NCBI RefSeq assembly: GCF_002214185.1 | Contig: NZ_CP022161.1 | Location: 7,695,486-7,759,485 of the forward strand | Source: Streptomyces capitiformicae | Lineage (GTDB): Bacteria > Actinomycetota > Actinomycetes > Streptomycetales > Streptomycetaceae | Direction of reading: 5' to 3' | DNA: 64,000 nt | Shown: in pieces, positions 25,973-34,593 of the stretch | Layout: each line of letters begins with the position of its first letter | Position numbering within the stretch: position 1 is the stretch's first letter | Notes under the pieces: model-generated | What the model was told of the DNA's origin: nothing | What the model saw: only the letters and a program-made list of their open reading frames with translations | The model's database searches: none | Position numbers and translations under genes: made by a program

Positions 25973-26761
25973 CTAGATGAACTTCTGGCTCGCCAGGAAC
26001 TCGGCCAGCTGCTTGCCGCCCTCGCCCTCGTCCTTGACGATCGTGCCCGCGGTGCGCGCCGGGCGCTCGGCCGCGGAGTCGACGACCGTGTAGGCGCCCT
26101 CCAGACCGACCTCCTCGGCCTCGATGTCGAGGTCGGACAGGTCCCAGGACTGAACCGGCTTCTTCTTGGCCGCCATGATGCCCTTGAAGGACGGGTAACG
26201 CGCCTCGCCCGACTGGTCCGTCACGGAGACCACGGCCGGAAGCGACGCCTCCAGCTGCTCGCTCGCGGCGTCGCCGTCACGGCGGCCCTTGACCACGCCG
26301 TCCTCGACGGAGACCTCGGAGAGCAGCGTGACCTGCGGAACACCCAGCCGCTCAGCGACCAGTGCCGGGACGATACCGCCGGTGCCGTCGGTGGAGGCCA
26401 TGCCGGAGATCACCAGGTCGTAGCCGGCCTTCTCGACCGCCTTGGCCAGCACCAGCGAGGTGCCGATGGCGTCGGTGCCGTGCAGGTCGTCGTCCTCGAC
26501 ATGGATGGCCTTGTCGGCGCCCATGGACAGCGCCTTGCGCAGCGCGTCCTTGGCGTCCTCGGGGCCCACCGTCAGGACGGTGATCTCCACGTCGTCGTCG
26601 GAGTTCTCGGAGATCTGCAGCGCCTGCTCGACCGCGTACTCGTCCAGTTCGGAGAGCAGACCGTCCACGTCGTCACGGTCGACGGTCAGGTCATCGGCGA
26701 AGTGCCGGTCGCCAGTGGCGTCGGGCACGTACTTCACAGTGACAACGATCCTCAAGCTCAC
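25973..26761 (-). CDS. etfB: electron transfer flavoprotein beta subunit
   Basis: A 262-residue ETF beta subunit (FixA family), binding AMP and pairing with EtfA. The ADP-binding block VLTVGPEDAKDALRKALSMGADKAIHVEDD and the signature VISGMASTDGTGGIVPALVAERLGVPQVTLLSEV are clear. It starts at GTG with AGGAG 8 bases upstream. Upstream, CTATGC-AGGCA-GCATAG (about 26802-26818) is a short dyad overlapping a likely -10 box (TATGCT on the minus strand), suggesting regulation at this promoter. Confidence 0.95.
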   Translation of the reverse strand: MSLRIVVTVKYVPDATGDRHFADDLTVDRDDVDGLLSELDEYAVEQALQISENSDDDVEITVLTVGPEDAKDALRKALSMGADKAIHVEDDDLHGTDAIGTSLVLAKAVEKAGYDLVISGMASTDGTGGIVPALVAERLGVPQVTLLSEVSVEDGVVKGRRDGDAASEQLEASLPAVVSVTDQSGEARYPSFKGIMAAKKKPVQSWDLSDLDIEAEEVGLEGAYTVVDSAAERPARTAGTIVKDEGEGGKQLAEFLASQKFI

Positions 26762-26992
26762 GCCGGCTCTCCTACTGCATCGTCTTTTCCGGGCTGCCTT
26801 CTATGCAGGCAGCATAGGCGCCTGAAGCGGCCGATCCCGATCGGGGCGGCCCGCGCTCCGAACGAAATATTACTCGCCAGTACGACACCTACATTCCCGC
26901 ACTCCGCCACCGCTGAGCAAGCGCTTTGGACTGTGAGTTAGGCAACCCTCTGTAATCAGATGGGAATCTACCCGAAGCCTTGGTCCCGAGGC

Positions 26993-27502
26993 TCAGTCCC
27001 GCAGCCCGTTGAACCGTCCCTGGTGGTACAGCAGCGGCCGCCCCACGCCGGTGGGGTCGCCGAGGACGACCTCGGCGAGGACGATGCGGTGGTCGCCGGC
27101 CGGGACCCGTGCCACCACCCGGCAGACCAGCCAGGCGAGTACGTCGTCGAGCACGGGAACTCCCTCCGGGCCGCTACGCCATCCGGTGGGCGCCCCGAAC
27201 CGGTCCGCGCCGCTGCGGGCGAAGGTGGCCGCCAGCTCCTGCTGGTGCTCGCCGAGTATGTGCACGCCCACATACTCCGCCTCGGAGATCACCGGCCAAC
27301 TGGAGGCGCCGGTGCCTATGCCGAACGAGAGCAGCGGGGGCTCTGCGGAGACCGAGGTGAGCGAGGTGGCGGTGAAACCGACGGGCCCGGTGCCGTCCTG
27401 TGCGGTGATGACGGCGACTCCGGCCGCGTGCCGACGGAAGACCGAGCGCAGGAGGTCGGAGGAGGCGAGTTGGGGAAGACCGAGGCCGTGGGTGGCCGTC
27501 AT
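26993..27502 (-). CDS. flavin reductase-like domain protein
   Basis: A 169-residue flavin reductase of the FMN split-barrel family (FRP/HpaC-like): LRSVFRRHAAGVAVITAQDGTGPVGFTATSLTSVSAEPPLLSFG is the flavin-binding start, and CRVVARVPAGDHRIVLAEVV contains the GDH near the nicotinamide site. Such proteins supply reduced FMN/FAD to monooxygenases or sulfur-assimilation enzymes. No two-component monooxygenase is next to it. The ATG at 27502 has AGAAGGA upstream at 7 bases. Confidence 0.88.
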   Translation of the reverse strand: MTATHGLGLPQLASSDLLRSVFRRHAAGVAVITAQDGTGPVGFTATSLTSVSAEPPLLSFGIGTGASSWPVISEAEYVGVHILGEHQQELAATFARSGADRFGAPTGWRSGPEGVPVLDDVLAWLVCRVVARVPAGDHRIVLAEVVLGDPTGVGRPLLYHQGRFNGLRD

Positions 27503-27717
27503 GGAGTTGTCCTTCTGCTGAAGTGGACGAGCTGACCGTGGCTGCTCACGTTCACGGACAGCGCGAACTCGCCGTGCGGACCAGGTCCACATGGACGCGC
27601 TCGACGAGAAGGAGTTCCCTGGGCATACCGTCAGGCTGACGATCGATAATGCTTACAGTCAAGTACGTTCCGTCATCCGGAAGATGCGACACAGGTCACT
27701 CCTCGAACTCCCGAACC

Positions 27718-28131
27718 TCACACGGCCTCGCCGAGCGCGGCGATGACGTCCGCCTTACGCGGCTGCCCGGTGGCCCGCCGCACGATCCGGCCGTCGGCGT
27801 CGAGGACGAGCACGGTCGGCGTCTTGAGGATGTCGAGCCGGCGGACGAGGTCGAGATGCTCTTCGGCGTCGATCTCCACATGGGTGACGCCGGGGACCAT
27901 GCCGGCGACTTCGGTGAGCACCCGGCGGGTGGCGCGGCAGGGGGCACAGAAGGCGCTGGAGAACTGGACGAGCGTGGCCCGTTCACCGAGCCCCTCCCCC
28001 AACTCCGCCGCGCCGAGCCGCTTGTCTCCGTCCCGCCCGCGCACTCTGACTCTCCCGCTCCGCCGCCGCTGCAGCACTCCGTAGACGCTCGCCGCGGCGA
28101 GCACCAGCACACACACCACGAGTCCGGTCAC
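27718..28131 (-). CDS. membrane-anchored thioredoxin-like protein
   Basis: A 137-residue protein with one N-terminal membrane helix (residues 2-20), a basic stretch, then a thioredoxin fold: VQFSSAFCAPCRATRRVL contains the CAPC active site, and ILKTPTVLVLDADGR carries the cis-Pro. Its divergent neighbour encodes a DUF4395 membrane protein; this pair is common in Streptomyces and probably works together in thiol exchange across or at the membrane. The topology (which side the thioredoxin faces) cannot be decided from sequence alone. Confidence 0.87.
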   Translation of the reverse strand: MTGLVVCVLVLAAASVYGVLQRRRSGRVRVRGRDGDKRLGAAELGEGLGERATLVQFSSAFCAPCRATRRVLTEVAGMVPGVTHVEIDAEEHLDLVRRLDILKTPTVLVLDADGRIVRRATGQPRKADVIAALGEAV

Positions 28132-28206
28132 AGCGTGCTTCAGCGTTCACGCGACTGCAAAGATTCCCGGCGCCTGGCGGGGATTGGCTTGCGGAATGCT
28201 TGCCTC

Positions 28207-28623
28207 ATGGACATTGATGTGAGAGGTCCGCGTTTCGGCGCGGCCGTGACGACCGTCGTGCTGGCGGTCGTCCTGATCACCGGCAGCGTCTGGCTGCTGG
28301 CCTGGCAGACGTTCGCGTTCGCGCTGGGCGCGGCGGGCGGGGCGGCGCGTTCGCCGTACGGCTGGGTCTTCCGTAAGGCCGTACGGCCGCGGATCGGGCC
28401 GCCGACGGAGCTCGAGGCACCCGAGCCGCCGCGCTTCGCGCAGGCCGTGGGCCTGGTCTTCGCCGCCGTGGGGCTGGTCGGCTACGCGGTGGGGCCCGAA
28501 TGGCTGGGGCTCGCGGCGACCGGGGCGGCGCTGGCGGCCGCCTTCCTCAACGCGGTGTTCGGGTACTGCCTGGGGTGCGAGATGTACCTGCTCGTCCGGC
28601 GGGTGACCGTGCGCGCCGAGTAA
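28207..28623 (+). CDS. DUF4395 membrane protein
   Basis: A 138-residue DUF4395 protein. The N-terminus MDIDVRGPRFGAAVT is typical, with two hydrophobic hairpins (about 12-50 and 78-115) and the conserved end AFLNAVFGYCLGCEMYLLVRR. The CLGC pair near the membrane suggests a redox role, in keeping with the thioredoxin encoded divergently 75 bases away. The two genes share an intergenic control region. A short hairpin follows the stop. Confidence 0.85.
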   Translation: MDIDVRGPRFGAAVTTVVLAVVLITGSVWLLAWQTFAFALGAAGGAARSPYGWVFRKAVRPRIGPPTELEAPEPPRFAQAVGLVFAAVGLVGYAVGPEWLGLAATGAALAAAFLNAVFGYCLGCEMYLLVRRVTVRAE

Positions 28624-28643
28624 AGGTGAGGTGAAGCACGGCG

Positions 28644-28661
28644 GTCGGACGTGTGTCCGAC
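28644..28661. terminator. short hairpin after the DUF4395 gene
   Basis: GTCGGAC (28644-28650) and GTCCGAC (28655-28661) form a 7-bp perfect stem with a GTGT loop, 21 bases after the stop. There is no U-run; it is a modest terminator candidate. Confidence 0.45.
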
Positions 28662-28808
28662 GTGACGAGAATCTCGCCCTTCACCGGCACCAGGACTGGC
28701 TACTCGTCCGTTCTTGGGGCACGATCTGCGAGATGCCGTAAACCTACGGCTGCGTAACTTCCCGCCGGGAGCCCCCTTCCCAGGCAGAGAGAAGGGTCCA
28801 CTCCGTCC

Positions 28809-29537
28809 ATGGCAGAGCTTGCCTACCGTCCCGCCATCGGTCTCGCCCGCACCCTGTTCAAGGCATGGGACCTGAAGATCGACTGCAAGGGCTCGGAGAA
28901 CATCCCGCGCTCGGGCGGCGCGGTCCTGGTGAGCAATCACATCAGCTATCTGGACTTCATCTTCGACGGCCTGGCGGCGCTGCCGCAGAAGCGTCTGGTG
29001 CGCTTCATGGCCAAGGAGTCGGTGTTCCGGCACAAGATCTCCGGGCCGCTGATGCGCAACATGCGGCACATCCCGGTGGACCGCGAGCAGGGTGAGGCGG
29101 CCTACGCGCACGCGCTGGACTCGCTGCGCTCGGGTGAGATCGTCGGGGTTTTCCCCGAGGCCACCATCTCGCAGTCGTTCACCCTGAAGAGCTTCAAGTC
29201 GGGTGCCGCCCGCCTGGCCCAAGAGGCGGGCGTCCCGCTGATCCCGATGGCGGTGTGGGGCACGCAGCGGCTGTGGACCAAGGGCCACCCGCGCAATTTC
29301 AAGCGCAGCCACATCCCGATCACCATCCGGGTCGGTGAGGCACTGGAGGCCTCCAAGGACAAGTACGCCGGCGCGATCACCCGGCAGCTGCGCGAGCGCG
29401 TTCAGGAGCTGCTGGAGGCCGCGCAGCGCGCCTACCCCGTGCGCCCCAAGGGCCCGGACGACACCTGGTGGATGCCGGCCCACCTCGGCGGCACGGCCCC
29501 GACGCCGGAGCAGGTCCGCGAGGCCGAGGCACACTGA
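28809..29537 (+). CDS. 1-acylglycerol-3-phosphate acyltransferase (PlsC family)
   Basis: A 242-residue PlsC-family acyltransferase, which adds the second acyl chain to lysophosphatidate in membrane lipid synthesis or acylates a related lipid. NHISYLD is the catalytic His44-x4-Asp49 block, and VGVFPEATISQSF replaces the usual FPEGTRS glycerophosphate-binding block, so the acceptor may differ. IPMAVWGTQRLWTKG is the fourth motif. The 5' region (28732-28808) contains a GCCGTA-AACC-TACGGC hairpin and an AT-poor leader; AAGG is rather far from the ATG. Confidence 0.88.
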   Translation: MAELAYRPAIGLARTLFKAWDLKIDCKGSENIPRSGGAVLVSNHISYLDFIFDGLAALPQKRLVRFMAKESVFRHKISGPLMRNMRHIPVDREQGEAAYAHALDSLRSGEIVGVFPEATISQSFTLKSFKSGAARLAQEAGVPLIPMAVWGTQRLWTKGHPRNFKRSHIPITIRVGEALEASKDKYAGAITRQLRERVQELLEAAQRAYPVRPKGPDDTWWMPAHLGGTAPTPEQVREAEAH

Positions 29538-29583
29538 TCCGATCCCCGGGGCTCACGGGGAAGCTCACCTCACGGCGCGGGCT

Positions 29584-29937
29584 TCACGGATTCCAGTCCG
29601 TGGACAGGGAACCGATGAAGCCCGCCCCGAAGTTGAGCACGACCAGCTGCGCCACGGCGGTGAGCCACAGCCGGCCGAGCAGGGCGAGGCCGACGCTCAC
29701 GCCCGCGAACCGGTGGAGGAACACCACGGAGTTGTGCTGGTAGGTCTCGCCGGTCGGGTTCATCATGCCCGGGTAGGGAAGCCAGTCCTCGGTGAAGACG
29801 CCCTCCGTGCCACCGGCCAGGATCCAGCCGACGACGAGCAGGTCCACGGCGACCATCAGCGCGGCGATGCGCATGTCCGCGCGCTGATGCCCCTCGGACC
29901 GCTCGAAGAACCTCTGGATTCTCCCTGCCTCGCTCAT
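29584..29937 (-). CDS. small membrane protein of unknown function
   Basis: A 117-residue protein with three likely membrane helices (about 25-43, 68-90 and 93-110). Between the first two lies a polar loop with TEDWLPYPGMMNPTGETYQHNS. I do not recognise the family; the His in YQHNSVVFLHRFAG recalls heme-binding or DUF-type quinol proteins, but that is a guess. It follows the B3/B4-domain gene by 39 bases on the same strand and may belong to its operon. Confidence 0.6.
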   Translation of the reverse strand: MSEAGRIQRFFERSEGHQRADMRIAALMVAVDLLVVGWILAGGTEGVFTEDWLPYPGMMNPTGETYQHNSVVFLHRFAGVSVGLALLGRLWLTAVAQLVVLNFGAGFIGSLSTDWNP

Positions 29938-29976
29938 CCGTACCCCCCGTTGTCCACGTTCGTCCTGCTGGACCTT

Positions 29977-30672
29977 TCACACGGACGGCGTGTGCACGGT
30001 GATACGCGTGCCGGGGCTGAACTTCTCGACCAGTTCTGCCAGTTCCGCCGCCGCGCGCTCGACGTCGGCCACCGGCATGGGTGCCAGGCTCTCCAGGAGG
30101 AAGATCGCCGAGGTGGATTCCTCGGTGAGCCGGGTGCGGGGGCCCTGACGCCAGTTCCAGCGGCGGCAGGTCACGCCCGTCTCGTCGCGCCACACCACCT
30201 CGCCGGGTTCGGGGTGTTCGACGACCTCCTCGCCCGCCGCGGCGGTCACGAAGTCCTCGTCGCCGGCGGCCCGCACGAGCCGCATCCCGCCCTCGATCCG
30301 GTCGATGTCCTCACCGCCGACCGGGATCAGATGGGCGACGCTGATCGCGTTGTAGACGTCGACGAGGACGTTGATCCGGGGCAGTCCGGCCTCCGAGAGC
30401 GCCCGCTTGGCGAGCGCCTCCGCCGAGTTGCGGGTGCGGGAGGGCTTGGCGCCGAACGCCGTGTACGTCTCGCGCCAGGCCGCCATGTGCGGGTCCTCGT
30501 GCGGGGCGCGCCCGTCCAGTCGTACGGCCAGACGGCGGGCCGCGTCGTCGAGGAGGGCCGAACTCTCGGCGGTGCTGGGCCCGTTGGCCAGGTCGTACGC
30601 CTCGACGGCGACGTGGGTGAAGCCGGGTGCGAGGGCGCGCACCTCGTCGGACACGGTCAGGGAGAGGGTCAT
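29977..30672 (-). CDS. B3/B4 domain protein (phenylalanyl-tRNA synthetase-like)
   Basis: A 231-residue stand-alone B3/B4 domain, as found in the beta subunit of phenylalanyl-tRNA synthetase, where it edits Tyr-tRNA(Phe). TYTAFGAKPSRTRNSAEALAKRAL and LPRINVLVDVYNAISVAHLIPVGGEDIDRI are the family blocks. Stand-alone forms may hydrolyse mischarged aminoacyl groups or bind amino acids. It starts 8 bases after the transglutaminase stop, so the two are surely co-transcribed. The functional link is unknown. Confidence 0.85.
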   Translation of the reverse strand: MTLSLTVSDEVRALAPGFTHVAVEAYDLANGPSTAESSALLDDAARRLAVRLDGRAPHEDPHMAAWRETYTAFGAKPSRTRNSAEALAKRALSEAGLPRINVLVDVYNAISVAHLIPVGGEDIDRIEGGMRLVRAAGDEDFVTAAAGEEVVEHPEPGEVVWRDETGVTCRRWNWRQGPRTRLTEESTSAIFLLESLAPMPVADVERAAAELAELVEKFSPGTRITVHTPSV

Positions 30673-30680
30673 CGTCTGCC

Positions 30681-31253
30681 TCAGAGTGCGGTGGGGAGCG
30701 TCTTCCAGAGGTACGGCCGGTCGGGGGCGGCTTTGAGGGCGCTCAGTACGGCCGGATGAGGTTCAGCGTACAGGACCGGCCAGTCCATCTCATTGGACTC
30801 AGGGTCTGGCGTGAAGGCCAGCCGCTCACCATCGAGGGAGAACCGGGCGTCGACGCCCGGCTTGTTGCCCCGCGGATCCTGACGATGCCAGGCGCCGTTG
30901 AACCGTACGGCGACCAGGCCATGGACCACGTCGAATTTCTGGTAGCAGAGCGCGGTCGGGATGTCCTCGGCACGCAGCAGGGCCGCCAGGGCGTGGGCCT
31001 TGGCGTAGCAGATGCCGGTCCGCTGCTCCAGGACGTCGGAGGCGCGCCACGTCACACGCGGGTCGCCGGAGTCCTGCGAGTGGGGGATCTCGTCGCGCAC
31101 GAACTCGAACGCCAGGCGCGCATAGGCATACGAGTCCTCGGCACCCTTGGCGAGCCGCGCGGCCGTCTCGCGGACCAGGGCGTGATCGTGGTCAATGGCC
31201 TCGTCAGCGGCCAAGTATGCGGAAAGGTCGGGGGTGTTCTGGATCAGCTCCAT
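30681..31253 (-). CDS. transglutaminase-like cysteine hydrolase
   Basis: A 190-residue single-domain transglutaminase/protease-like protein. The triad is Cys82 in RTGICYAKAHALAALLRA, His111 in VVHGLVAVRFNGAW, and Asp126 in HRQDPRG. There is no signal peptide, so it acts in the cytoplasm, on a peptide or amide bond not known. The ATG at 31253 is preceded by TTGACT-18 bases-TATGCT ending eight bases before it, so the mRNA is nearly leaderless. That promoter is embedded in a large dyad. Confidence 0.85.
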   Translation of the reverse strand: MELIQNTPDLSAYLAADEAIDHDHALVRETAARLAKGAEDSYAYARLAFEFVRDEIPHSQDSGDPRVTWRASDVLEQRTGICYAKAHALAALLRAEDIPTALCYQKFDVVHGLVAVRFNGAWHRQDPRGNKPGVDARFSLDGERLAFTPDPESNEMDWPVLYAEPHPAVLSALKAAPDRPYLWKTLPTAL

Positions 31254-31261
31254 GCCCGCAG

Positions 31262-31320
31262 AGCATAGGTATGCAATCACCCGAGAGTCAATGCATTTTC
31301 GGGTGACCGCATACTTATGC
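31262..31320 (-). promoter_or_regulatory. promoter inside a 58-bp dyad
   Basis: Two 22-base arms (31263-31284 and 31299-31320) match inverted at 19 of 22 positions around a 14-base centre. Inner halves are TCACCCGA/TCGGGTGA (perfect) and outer halves GCATAGGTATGC/GCATACTTATGC. On the minus strand TTGACT (31291-31286) and TATGCT (31267-31262), 18 apart, form a near-consensus promoter whose -10 lies in one arm. It controls the transglutaminase gene and lies 9 bases beyond the stop of the preceding gene. Confidence 0.8.
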
Positions 31321-31328
31321 AGAACGCC

Positions 31329-32399
31329 TCAGCGTGCCATCTCCTCCTTCAGCGCCGCCACGAAGCCGTCCACGTCCTCCTCGGTGGTGTCGAACGCGCA
31401 CATCCAGCGGACGTCGCCGGCGGCCTCGTCCCAGAAGTAGAAGCGGTAGCGCTTCTGCAGGCGCTCGCTCACGTCGTGCGGGAGGCGGGCGAAGACGGCG
31501 TTGGACCGGACGGGGTGGAGGATCTCCACCCCGTGGACCGCGCGGACGCCCTCGGCCAGCCGCTGGGCCATCTCGTTGGCGTGGCGGGCGTTGCGCAGCC
31601 AGAGGTCCTTGGCGAGCAGCGCCTCCAACTGCACGGACACGAAGCGCATCTTGGAGGCCAGCTGCATGGACAGCTTGCGCAGGTGCTTCATGTGGCTGAC
31701 GGCGTCCTGGTTGATGACGACGACGGCCTCGCCGAACATCGCGCCGTTCTTGGTGCCACCCAGGGAGAGGATGTCGACGCCGACCGCGTTGGTGAACGTA
31801 CGCATCGGCACGTTCAGGGCGGCGGCCGCGTTGGCTATGCGGGAGCCGTCCAGGTGGACCTTCATACCGTGGGCGTGGGCGTGCTCGCAGATCGCGCGGA
31901 TCTCGTCGGGCGTGTAGAGGGTGCCCAGCTCGGTGCTCTGAGTGATGGAGACGACCTGTGGCATGGCGCGGTGCTCGTCGTCCCAGCCGTACGCCTGCTT
32001 GTCGATCAGTTCAGGCGTGAGCTTGCCGTCGGGGGTCGGCACGGTGAGCAGCTTGAGACCGCCCATGCGCTCGGGGGCCCCGCCCTCGTCGACGTTGATG
32101 TGGGCGCTCTCGGCGCAGATCACCGCACCCCAGCGGTCGGTGAGCGCCTGGAGGGCGACGACGTTGGCGCCGGTGCCGTTGAAGACCGGGAACGCCTCGG
32201 CGGTGGCGCCGAAGTGGCTGCGGACGATCCGCTGGAGGTTCTCGGTGTACTCGTCCTCGCCGTACGCGACCTGGTGCCCGCCGTTGGCCAGGGCCAGGGC
32301 GGCGAGCACCTCGGGGTGGGCCCCCGCGTAGTTGTCGCTGGCGAAGCCGCGGATCGCGGGGTCGTGATGGCGACGAGCGTCGGTCTTGGGTGGGTTCAC
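31329..32399 (-). CDS. threonine-aldolase-like PLP enzyme
   Basis: A 356-residue fold-type I PLP enzyme of the beta-eliminating lyase/low-specificity threonine aldolase family. FNGTGANVVAL binds the cofactor phosphate, KVHLDGSRIANA carries the cofactor Asp, and DILSLGGTKNGAMFGEAVV contains the Schiff-base lysine. Known members cleave L-threonine or beta-hydroxy amino acids to glycine and an aldehyde. The GTG start overlaps the SDR stop by four bases (GTGA), so translation is coupled; upstream extension is not supported. It may act on a specialised beta-hydroxy amino acid, given its partners. Confidence 0.87.
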   Translation of the reverse strand: MNPPKTDARRHHDPAIRGFASDNYAGAHPEVLAALALANGGHQVAYGEDEYTENLQRIVRSHFGATAEAFPVFNGTGANVVALQALTDRWGAVICAESAHINVDEGGAPERMGGLKLLTVPTPDGKLTPELIDKQAYGWDDEHRAMPQVVSITQSTELGTLYTPDEIRAICEHAHAHGMKVHLDGSRIANAAAALNVPMRTFTNAVGVDILSLGGTKNGAMFGEAVVVINQDAVSHMKHLRKLSMQLASKMRFVSVQLEALLAKDLWLRNARHANEMAQRLAEGVRAVHGVEILHPVRSNAVFARLPHDVSERLQKRYRFYFWDEAAGDVRWMCAFDTTEEDVDGFVAALKEEMAR

Positions 32400-33148
32400 G
32401 GCTTCTCTGTGAGCCACAGACGGTTCCCGTTCACTTCGGCGGCGGGCTTGTCCCAGACGCCGGCGATGGCCTCGGCCAGCTCCTTGACGTCGGTGAAGCC
32501 CGCGAACTTCGCGTTGGGGCGCTCGGCGCGCATCGCGTCGTGCACCAACGCCTTCACCACCAGGATCGCAGCCGCGGACGTCGGCCCGTCGGGCCCCCCG
32601 GCCTTGCGGAAGTAGTCGGCCAGGGCCAGCGTCCACGCCTCCGCGGCGGCCTTGGCGGCGGCATAGGAGGCGTTGCCTGCGGTGGGCTTGCTGGCACCGG
32701 CCGCGCTGATCAGCACGTACCGGCCGCGCTCGCTGCGCTGCAGGGCCTCGTGGAAGGCGAGGGAGGTGTGCTGCACGGTGCGGACGAGCAGCATCTCCAG
32801 GAAGTCCCAGTCGTCGAGGCTGGTCCTGGTGAAGGTCTCGCTGCCGCGCCAGCCGCCGACCAGGTGGACGAGTCCGTCGACCCGGCCGAAGTCCTTCTCG
32901 ACGCGGGTGGCCCAGTCGCGGGTCGACTTGAGGTCGAGGAGGTCGACCGTGTCGCCCACGACGGTGGCCCCGCCGTGCGCGTAGCGGGCGGCGTCCACGG
33001 CCTCGGACAGCCGCTCCGGGTCGTTGTCGGAGCCGACGACGATCGCCCCCGCGTCGGCGAGGCGCAGCAGTGCCGCCCGGCCCGCGGGTCCGCCCGCGCC
33101 GGCCACCGCGATCACCGCGCCGCTCAGTGCTCCGTTGTCGTTCCCCAT
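32396..33148 (-). CDS. short-chain dehydrogenase/reductase
   Basis: A 250-residue SDR. The NAD(P) loop is AVAGAGGPAGRAALL, VGSDNDPERL suggests NAD(H), and the active site is Ser (LISAAGASK) with Tyr-x3-Lys in ASYAAAKAAAEAW. AGGAGG lies 8 bases before the chosen ATG; an upstream ATG at 33199 would run against the DUF6421 stop. It is the middle gene of a coupled trio with DUF6421 upstream (48 bases) and the PLP enzyme downstream (4-base overlap), so its substrate is probably an intermediate of that route. Confidence 0.87.
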   Translation of the reverse strand: MGNDNGALSGAVIAVAGAGGPAGRAALLRLADAGAIVVGSDNDPERLSEAVDAARYAHGGATVVGDTVDLLDLKSTRDWATRVEKDFGRVDGLVHLVGGWRGSETFTRTSLDDWDFLEMLLVRTVQHTSLAFHEALQRSERGRYVLISAAGASKPTAGNASYAAAKAAAEAWTLALADYFRKAGGPDGPTSAAAILVVKALVHDAMRAERPNAKFAGFTDVKELAEAIAGVWDKPAAEVNGNRLWLTEKP

Positions 33149-33195
33149 GATCTTCGCCTCCTGAGCAGCGCCTACGACGTCTACGACTCGCCCGC

Positions 33196-34593
33196 TCACG
33201 CGGCGGCCCGCTCGGCGGTCGCCGCAGTGATGCCCTTGGTCGAGGCGATCACGTTCTTCAGCTTCTTGGCGAGCGCCTCATAGAACATGCTGAGCGGAAA
33301 CTCGTCCGGAAGCACGTCGTCGACGAGTTTGCGCGGCGGCTGCGTCAGATCCAGGGCGTCCGGGCCCTTGGCCCAGCGGGAGCCGGGGTGCGGGGCGAGG
33401 TAGCCGGCGACCAGCTCGTACCCGGCGAACCAGTGGACGAGCTTCGGGCGGTCGATGCCGTCGCGGTAGAGCTTCTCGATGTCGGCGCAGAGCTGGTTGG
33501 TGACCTGCGGGGCGCGCTGCCAGTCGATGTACAGCTTGTTGTCGGTCCAGCGGACCACGTCATGCTTGTGCAGATAGGCGAAGAGGAGCTGGCCACCGAG
33601 CCCGTCGTAGTTGCGGACACGCTCGCCGGTGACCGGGAAGCGGAACATACGGTCGAAGAGCACCGCGTACTGCACGTCGCGGGCCTGCGGGACGCCGTCG
33701 GCCTCCAGTTTCACGGCCTCCTTGAAGGCGGTGAGGTCGCAGCGCAGCTCTTCGAGGCCGTACATCCAGAACGGCTGGCGCTGCTTGATCATGAAGGGGT
33801 CGAAGGGCAGGTCGCCGTGGCTGTGGGTGCGGTCGTGGACCATGTCCCACAGGACGAAGGCCTCCTCGCAGCGCTTCTGGTCGTGGACCATCGCGGCGAC
33901 GTCCTCGGGCAGTTCGAGGCCGAGGATGTCGACGGCGGCGTCGGTGACACGGCGGAAGCGGGCGGCCTCGCGGTCACAGAAGATGCCGCCCCAGGAGAAG
34001 CGGGCCGGGGCCTCGCGCACGGCGATGGTCTCCGGAAAGAGGACGGCCGAGTTGGTGTCGTAGCCGGCGGTGAAGTCCTCGAAGGTGATGCCGCAGAACA
34101 GCGGGTTGTCGTAGCGGGTGCGCTCCAGTTCGGCCAGCCAGTCGGGCCAGACCATGCGCAGCACGACCGCTTCGAGGTTGCGGTCCGGGTTGCCGTTCTG
34201 CGTGTACATCGGGAAGACGACCAGGTGCTGGAGGCCGTCCGCGCGGTTGGCAGCCGGCTGGAAGGCCAGCAGCGAGTCAAGGAAGTCGGGCACCTTGAAG
34301 CCGTCGTCGGCCCAGCGCCGCAGGTCCTTGACGAGCGCCTCGTGGTACACGGCGTCGTGCGGCAGCAGCGGCGAGATGGTCTGGACCGCGCCGATCACGT
34401 CCTGGACGGCCAGTTCGGCGTCCGCGGGGTCCGGGGCGGCGTCGGCGTCGAAGTCGATCGAACCGTCCTTGGACTGCCATGGCCGGATCCGCTCCACGGC
34501 ATCCTTGAGCACGGGCCAGGCCGGGTGCTCCACCACCCTGCCGACCGAAGGAACAGCGCCCTCCGTACCCAGTTGCGCAAGAATTTCCGTCAT
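33196..34593 (-). CDS. DUF6421-like protein of unknown function
   Basis: A 465-residue soluble protein, conserved in Streptomyces as DUF6421 as far as I recall. The region around residues 258-266 reads WDMVHDRTHSHGDLPFDPFM, with closely spaced His/Asp that could bind metal, and preceding blocks FSWGGIFCDREAARFRRVTDAAVDILGLELPE look helical. It resembles no enzyme I know. It leads the trio DUF6421-SDR-PLP enzyme, so it may supply or accept their substrate. GAGG lies upstream of the ATG at 34593; an earlier ATG at 34659 is less likely. Confidence 0.75.
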   Translation of the reverse strand: MTEILAQLGTEGAVPSVGRVVEHPAWPVLKDAVERIRPWQSKDGSIDFDADAAPDPADAELAVQDVIGAVQTISPLLPHDAVYHEALVKDLRRWADDGFKVPDFLDSLLAFQPAANRADGLQHLVVFPMYTQNGNPDRNLEAVVLRMVWPDWLAELERTRYDNPLFCGITFEDFTAGYDTNSAVLFPETIAVREAPARFSWGGIFCDREAARFRRVTDAAVDILGLELPEDVAAMVHDQKRCEEAFVLWDMVHDRTHSHGDLPFDPFMIKQRQPFWMYGLEELRCDLTAFKEAVKLEADGVPQARDVQYAVLFDRMFRFPVTGERVRNYDGLGGQLLFAYLHKHDVVRWTDNKLYIDWQRAPQVTNQLCADIEKLYRDGIDRPKLVHWFAGYELVAGYLAPHPGSRWAKGPDALDLTQPPRKLVDDVLPDEFPLSMFYEALAKKLKNVIASTKGITAATAERAAA

